A DNA stretch of 10,588 bases from Pseudomonadota bacterium. GTDB taxonomy: Bacteria; Bdellovibrionota; Bdellovibrionia; Bdellovibrionales; JAEYZS01. Shown piece after piece: positions 6,529-10,588 of the stretch; positions within the stretch are counted from its first letter, which is position 1, and each line of letters begins with the position of its first letter. The notes under the pieces are model-generated. The model ran no database searches and was not told where the DNA came from. It worked only from the letters and a program-made list of their open reading frames with translations. A program made the position numbers and the translations under genes. Location: positions 1 to 10,588 of the forward strand of contig JAEYZS010000093.1 in the NCBI GenBank assembly GCA_023427925.1, in the 5' to 3' direction.

Positions 6529-7881
6529 TTATTTTTTAATAGTTTTAATTTCCGCTGGTGACGGTACAGCTTCTGCTTTCCTAAACACCTTAGAAGCTTT
6601 CAAATAATTAAAAGCTTGTGCGATTTGAAAGTCTTTTGCCAATAACTCATTTTTGCTATTCAAAGTGCTCGCTGGCGGGGCTTTCACGCGGAGGTCACGC
6701 TCCTTTTTACCCTTAAGATGTCTTGAAATATCCGCCTCTCTCCTAATATTTCTTTTCACAAGTGCTTTTTCATAAGCCTCAGGGTCAACATCATCCACAA
6801 TAATATCTGGCCGAATGCCTTCTGCTTGAATTTCAGTGCCCTTTGGAGTGTAGTACCTTGCCACTGTAAGCTTTAGACCTGCGCCATCACCTAATTTAAC
6901 CACGGATTGAACAGAACCTTTTCCGAAGCTTCTCTGGCCGAGAACCAGGGCTCGATTATTATCTTGTAGTGCTCCGGCCAAAATTTCACTCGCACTGGCC
7001 GAGTATTCATTTTGAACTATGATGACTGGATAGTCTTCTGTGCCTACAGATTTTTTTGCATAAATGACTTCCTTTTCTTTTTCGGAGCCATTTTGATTGC
7101 GTCCCATCGTGCTTACAATTATTCCCTCGTCTAAGAAGGCGTCAGCCATTTTCACAGCTTGGTCAAGTAATCCCCCTGGATTATTTCGCACATCTATGAT
7201 TAACCCTCTAATTCTTCCATGCTTCTTTTTGTGTTCAGCAATTACTTTCACATAGTCAGAATAGGTATTTTCAATAAAACTAGTGATACGCAAGTAGAGG
7301 TAGCCATCTTGAAGATCCGTAGCCTTTACCGACTTGATTCTTATAACTCCTCTTTTCACATCAAATACTTTTGGTTTTTCAAAATCTTTTCTCATAATAC
7401 CAAGCTTAATGATTACGCCATTTTTTCCTTTCATTTTTTGTGCCGCTTCCACTAGGCTGAGTCCCTTTGTGGATTCACCATTGATTGTCACAATCTTGTC
7501 GCCGGATTTTAATCCCGCTTTATATGCTGGCGTGTCTTCAATGGGTGAAATTATTGTGAGAACTTCGTCTTGAACACTGATTTCAATTCCAATTCCACCA
7601 AATTCTCCACTCGTCTCTTCTTGAAATTCCTTAAATATATCTGGTGGCAAATAATTTGTATGAGGATCTAGCTCACTCAACATTCCTTTGATCCCGCCTC
7701 GAATAAGTTTGGTGGCATCAACATCTTCGACATAATATCTTTGTATAAGGTTAAGAACTTTTGCAAAGACCTGAAGATCCTTATATTTTTCTTCTGCGTA
7801 AGAGGTTAAGCTCGATTTGGTAGATAGTTCCAACACGAAGAATAATCCCGCAACAATAAATAGCCACTTCCATATTTTCAT
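6529..7881 (-). CDS. ctpA: C-terminal processing serine protease CtpA (S41 family) with PDZ domain
   Basis: A periplasmic carboxyl-terminal protease using a Ser/Lys dyad. Residues 1-20 form a signal peptide or membrane anchor. An N-terminal helical region with DPHTNYL at 72-78 is followed by a PDZ domain (about 92-180, GGIGIE at 95-100 and AGLKSGDKI at 122-130) and the protease core: DVRNNPGG at 230-237, SASASEI at 294-300 with Ser296 as nucleophile, and FGKGSVQ at 319-325 giving Lys321 and Gln325. The Ser-Lys spacing of 25 and Lys-Gln spacing of 4 equal those of Bacillus CtpB, so the site is complete. A basic C-terminal tail of about 80 residues follows the core. The ATG overlaps the envC stop (ATGA), with AAGGAG six bases upstream. 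In Pseudomonas, too, ctpA follows an EnvC-like gene, and CtpA degrades cell-wall hydrolases; such substrates are likely here. No lipoprotein adaptor is seen next to it. Confidence 0.93.
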   Translation of the reverse strand: MKIWKWLFIVAGLFFVLELSTKSSLTSYAEEKYKDLQVFAKVLNLIQRYYVEDVDATKLIRGGIKGMLSELDPHTNYLPPDIFKEFQEETSGEFGGIGIEISVQDEVLTIISPIEDTPAYKAGLKSGDKIVTINGESTKGLSLVEAAQKMKGKNGVIIKLGIMRKDFEKPKVFDVKRGVIRIKSVKATDLQDGYLYLRITSFIENTYSDYVKVIAEHKKKHGRIRGLIIDVRNNPGGLLDQAVKMADAFLDEGIIVSTMGRNQNGSEKEKEVIYAKKSVGTEDYPVIIVQNEYSASASEILAGALQDNNRALVLGQRSFGKGSVQSVVKLGDGAGLKLTVARYYTPKGTEIQAEGIRPDIIVDDVDPEAYEKALVKRNIRREADISRHLKGKKERDLRVKAPPASTLNSKNELLAKDFQIAQAFNYLKASKVFRKAEAVPSPAEIKTIKK

Positions 7882-9002
7882 CTGATTCTCCTTGTTGAGT
7901 CCTTATCAAGCCACGCAATCGGGTCTACAGGTTCAGAAAAATGTCTTAATTCAAAATAAAGGCCTTCACCAAAAAAAGGATGGCGGTTAACTGATTTCGC
8001 AACGATTTGTCCTTCGAAGACCTCATCTCCAATTTTAACTTGTGGCTCGCCTACGTATGAGTAAACAGAATAATAGTGATCCGAATGATCTACTATCACC
8101 GTATAGCCGCTGCTTTTAGAATAGTCCACGTGAGCAACCTTACCCTTTGCTATTGTTTTAATCTCAGCTAATGTTTCTGAGCTTATAAATAGACCTTTAT
8201 GGCGAATTTGAGTCTTATATTTTGGATGAGAGAAGAAGCCATATTTTTGAGTAAGCTTCCCATCCACAGGCGTAGAGAGTTGGCCCTTGCGCTCAAAAAA
8301 TAAGGGCTCAAAAAGGGTAGAAAGGAACTCTTCCCTCTTCATATCATCTTTAGAAAATTGTTTTATGTCACGAGTCTTTTTTTGCCTTATTTTTTGCAGT
8401 CGACTCAGAAGCTTGGACTTCTGATTCTCAATCTCAGCCAACATTAAGTTTTTTCTATCACTGCTTTTTTTGAGCTGCTCTTCTTTTTTTAAAATATCTT
8501 TTTCAAGCTGAGACAATGATTGTTGTTTCGCCAGCAGCTCCTGTTGCTTGGCCTTAAGGGTTTTAATGTTCTTAAAATAGGCCTTTAACAGAATGTAGTC
8601 TCTATCTGTTATATTCTTTAGAATCCTAAGGTTACGATCCATCTCGGATGGCGACTGGCTGGAAAAAACGACCTTCAAGACACTCATATCTTGAAATTTT
8701 AAAATGTAGAGAAGTCTTTTTTGAATTTCTATTTTTTGTGCCAGTATCCGTTGTTCCGCCGAATGTACGAGAGGATTGAGCTTTTCAATATGCTTTTGTG
8801 TATTCTCTTTCTTGATCAACAGTTTATTTTTCTCAGAGTTGATTCGCTTGATATCTTGCTGAGCTCTATAGATATCACTGAGCACATTTCTATTTTGTTC
8901 CTCTTTTTGTATGTAGTTCTGGCGATTTCTTTCATAAACATCTGCCGCACTATCTGTGGCCTGAGCAGAAAATACAAAAGTTGAAAGAATAATCGCTAAC
9001 AT
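7878..9002 (-). CDS. envC: EnvC-type murein hydrolase activator with degenerate LytM domain
   Basis: A periplasmic protein of 374 residues that should couple FtsEX to septal amidase activation. A short signal peptide (about 1-15, cleavage near SAQA/T) precedes long coiled-coil segments (about 30-100 and 130-225, rich in Lys/Glu/Gln) and a C-terminal M23/LytM domain (about 240-368). The zinc and catalytic residues are largely lost: in the HxxxD motif His268 remains but Asp is Phe272; the YxHL histidine is Tyr316; and the HxH motif reads GLY (Gly347, Tyr349). It therefore should not cut peptidoglycan itself, like E. coli EnvC. It begins one base after the ftsX stop and is coupled to ctpA by ATGA. 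The amidase it would activate is not in this window. No alternative upstream start codon exists between the ftsX stop region and this ATG in the same frame. Confidence 0.88.
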   Translation of the reverse strand: MLAIILSTFVFSAQATDSAADVYERNRQNYIQKEEQNRNVLSDIYRAQQDIKRINSEKNKLLIKKENTQKHIEKLNPLVHSAEQRILAQKIEIQKRLLYILKFQDMSVLKVVFSSQSPSEMDRNLRILKNITDRDYILLKAYFKNIKTLKAKQQELLAKQQSLSQLEKDILKKEEQLKKSSDRKNLMLAEIENQKSKLLSRLQKIRQKKTRDIKQFSKDDMKREEFLSTLFEPLFFERKGQLSTPVDGKLTQKYGFFSHPKYKTQIRHKGLFISSETLAEIKTIAKGKVAHVDYSKSSGYTVIVDHSDHYYSVYSYVGEPQVKIGDEVFEGQIVAKSVNRHPFFGEGLYFELRHFSEPVDPIAWLDKDSTRRIR

Positions 9003-9003
9003 C

Positions 9004-9927
9004 TCAAGCCTCTCCTCGAGAGCAACTAGAAGCCTGGGCCCATCCCGTATTCAGTTTTCGGATACAGAAGGCTGCGACAATGGCTCCCGTTAGAGTAGAC
9101 AATATCAATAGACCTAAAATTTCAAAAAATCCAAAAAACCCAAAAAGATCGTTAAGTCCAAGATAAATCATTTCGGAAACAAAAAATTGATTTTGTATTG
9201 TCAGCAGGAAATAACTTGCGGCAAGTGCAATAGTGGACGCCAAAAGTGAAATTAAAGCTCCTTCAAATATATATGGCGCTTGGATCATCCCAGAAGTAGC
9301 CCCACACAGTTCAAAGATTTCAATTTCATCCCTTCTTCGTACTATGACAGTGTAAACTGTAAATCCAATTACAAATAGCGATCCTAAAACAAGCACACTC
9401 GAAATTGCCCATCCAATATTTTTTACCGAACCTACAAATATCGAAAAGTTTTCGACCCAATCTTGTCCGTAGGAAACGTCTTCAACCCCAGATAGCTTTT
9501 CAATTTTTTTAGATATGGTTTTGATATCGTTAAGATTTTTACCGGGGAGCATTGTCGCTACAATGCTTGAAGGAACAATATTTAGAAATTCTTTTTCATT
9601 TGCAAACTCAGGGATATACCGAGACATTTTACTAAAGAACTGATGGGCAGCATCTTCCTTTGTTACGACTTGAACATTTTTGAAATAGCGAAGTTCTTCC
9701 ATTTGAAATTTAAGCTTTGATACATGTTCTTCAGAGAGAGATTCCTTTAAAAAGACATTCATTTCGACATTAGATCCCCAAGACATCAAAATCTTTTCCA
9801 TATTTCCAAAAAAAAGATAGATAGAAAAGACTATCGTAAATGTCCCTGTTAATACAACAAGGGCACCCGTTTGTATCAATGGATGATGTCTCCAAGACCT
9901 AAAAAAATGGGTTAGCAAGGCTTTCAT
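9004..9927 (-). CDS. ftsX: Cell division protein FtsX
   Basis: The membrane subunit of the FtsEX divisome complex, 307 residues. It has the FtsX topology: a transmembrane helix at about 20-43, a periplasmic domain at about 44-165 that would bind EnvC, and three further helices near 170-193, 222-246 and 262-290. Family landmarks include IVPSSIVATM at 117-126 and the cytoplasmic RRRDEIEIFELCGAT near 197-211, which matches the RRxEIEIxxLxGAT signature that contacts FtsE. The ATG lies within the ftsE stop (ATGA) and has only a weak ribosome site, so its translation probably depends on ftsE. Its last codons also contain the ribosome site for envC. Confidence 0.94.
   Translation of the reverse strand: MKALLTHFFRSWRHHPLIQTGALVVLTGTFTIVFSIYLFFGNMEKILMSWGSNVEMNVFLKESLSEEHVSKLKFQMEELRYFKNVQVVTKEDAAHQFFSKMSRYIPEFANEKEFLNIVPSSIVATMLPGKNLNDIKTISKKIEKLSGVEDVSYGQDWVENFSIFVGSVKNIGWAISSVLVLGSLFVIGFTVYTVIVRRRDEIEIFELCGATSGMIQAPYIFEGALISLLASTIALAASYFLLTIQNQFFVSEMIYLGLNDLFGFFGFFEILGLLILSTLTGAIVAAFCIRKLNTGWAQASSCSRGEA
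9009..9017 (-). promoter_or_regulatory. Ribosome binding site of envC inside the end of ftsX
   Basis: GAGGAGAGG on the minus strand lies six bases before the envC ATG and overlaps the last codons of ftsX. It supports the chosen envC start and efficient re-initiation there. Confidence 0.7.
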
Positions 9928-10580
9928 GTTTCTACCAACATTCCATCTTTAATAATGACGTGTTTTTTACTTTTTCTCTTCACCATGTCGTGGTCGTGAG
10001 TCGCCACAAACAAAGTCGTTCCATGTGCATTGATTCTTTCAAAGAGGTCCATAATTTCATAACTCAATTTTGGATCAAGATTTCCCGTCGGCTCATCCGC
10101 AATAAGAATTTCTGGCTCATGAATAAGCGCTCTTGCGATGGCTACTCTTTGCTTTTCTCCACCTGAAATTTGCTCAGGGAAGTAATCAAAGCGATCTTTT
10201 AAGCCTACGACATCTAAGATATCAAGAACTCGATTTCTAATTACATTCGAACTTAACCCCAATATTTTGAGAGGAAGAGAGACATTCTCAAGAATTGTAT
10301 AGTCTTTTAAAAGTTTAAAATCCTGAAAAACAACTCCTATTTTTCTTCTGAAAAAAGGAACTTCCTTTGCGGTGATTTCATCAAGTCTGTAATCAGCGAC
10401 CTGAATCTTTCCCGATGTAGGTTTGTCATAGGCCGATAGAAGCTTAAAGAGTGTTGTTTTTCCGGCTCCACTTGGACCCGTTATAAAGACAAAATCACCT
10501 TTTTGAATATCAATAGTTACATCTTTTAAGGCGTGAACGGGCCCTAAATAGGTCTTATAAACGTGATGGAAATGTATCAT
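9924..10580 (-). CDS. ftsE: Cell division ATP-binding protein FtsE
   Basis: The cytosolic ABC ATPase of the FtsEX complex, 218 residues, the usual length. All nucleotide motifs are present: Walker A GPSGAGKTT at 35-43, Q-loop Gln86 in VVFQDFKLL, signature ISGGEKQRVAIAR at 138-150 (Lys in place of the commoner Gln), Walker B ILIADEP at 158-164, D-loop GNLDP, and switch His195. The N-terminus MIHFHHVYKTY agrees with FtsE proteins, supporting the ATG at 10580. The next ATP-driven step is conformational signalling through FtsX to EnvC in the periplasm. AAAGG sits directly against the start codon, so the ribosome site is not well placed; only eight bases upstream are visible and an upstream gene could overlap here. 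The operon promoter is outside the window. Confidence 0.95.
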   Translation of the reverse strand: MIHFHHVYKTYLGPVHALKDVTIDIQKGDFVFITGPSGAGKTTLFKLLSAYDKPTSGKIQVADYRLDEITAKEVPFFRRKIGVVFQDFKLLKDYTILENVSLPLKILGLSSNVIRNRVLDILDVVGLKDRFDYFPEQISGGEKQRVAIARALIHEPEILIADEPTGNLDPKLSYEIMDLFERINAHGTTLFVATHDHDMVKRKSKKHVIIKDGMLVET

Positions 10581-10588
10581 CCTTTAAG

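Noticed and set aside
6401..6607. Plus-strand 68-codon frame starting TTG after the tig terminator
   Set aside because: It lacks a convincing ribosome site, overlaps the end of ctpA, and its protein resembles nothing I know.

Overview
The window is dense, ordinary-looking bacterial chromosome of low to moderate GC, with nine genes and very little non-coding DNA. Gene content and order suggest a Bdellovibrionota-like (former deltaproteobacterial) Gram-negative bacterium: an outer-membrane-type lipoprotein, a pair of Get3/ArsA-like ATPases beside trigger factor, a GshA of the rare Acidithiobacillus type, and an ftsE-ftsX-envC-ctpA cluster. The placement is inference; no rRNA or other taxonomic marker is present.

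Layout. Positions 1-4922 (minus strand) hold a five-gene operon, read in the order Get3/ArsA-like ATPase (312 aa, GTG start), second Get3/ArsA-like ATPase (366 aa), TPR-like lipoprotein, EI24/CysZ-type membrane protein, and glutamate-cysteine ligase gshA, which runs off the left edge. All four junctions are 4-base ATGA overlaps, so the five proteins are probably made under translational coupling. Positions 4923-5031 are a 109-base divergent intergenic region. Positions 5032-6324 (plus strand) encode trigger factor alone, followed by a strong hairpin terminator that can serve both strands. Positions 6529-10580 (minus strand) are the operon ftsE-ftsX-envC-ctpA, again tightly packed: ATGA overlaps at ftsE/ftsX and envC/ctpA, and a 1-base gap at ftsX/envC.

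How the genes work together. FtsE (ATPase) and FtsX (membrane subunit) form the divisome complex that recruits and activates EnvC, a periplasmic coiled-coil protein whose LytM domain has lost its zinc site and so should activate amidases rather than cut peptidoglycan. CtpA is a complete serine protease coupled to envC and probably limits or processes cell-wall hydrolysis factors. Trigger factor is the ribosome-bound chaperone. The five-gene operon is the least understood part: two paired ATPases of the tail-anchored-protein/arsenite ATPase family, one lacking the signature lysine of the P-loop, are joined to a lipoprotein, a sulfate-transporter-like membrane protein and the first enzyme of glutathione synthesis.

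I saw no mobile element, tRNA, rRNA, CRISPR array or sign of recent transfer. The most interesting items are the fixed-order five-gene coupled operon and the asymmetric ATPase pair.
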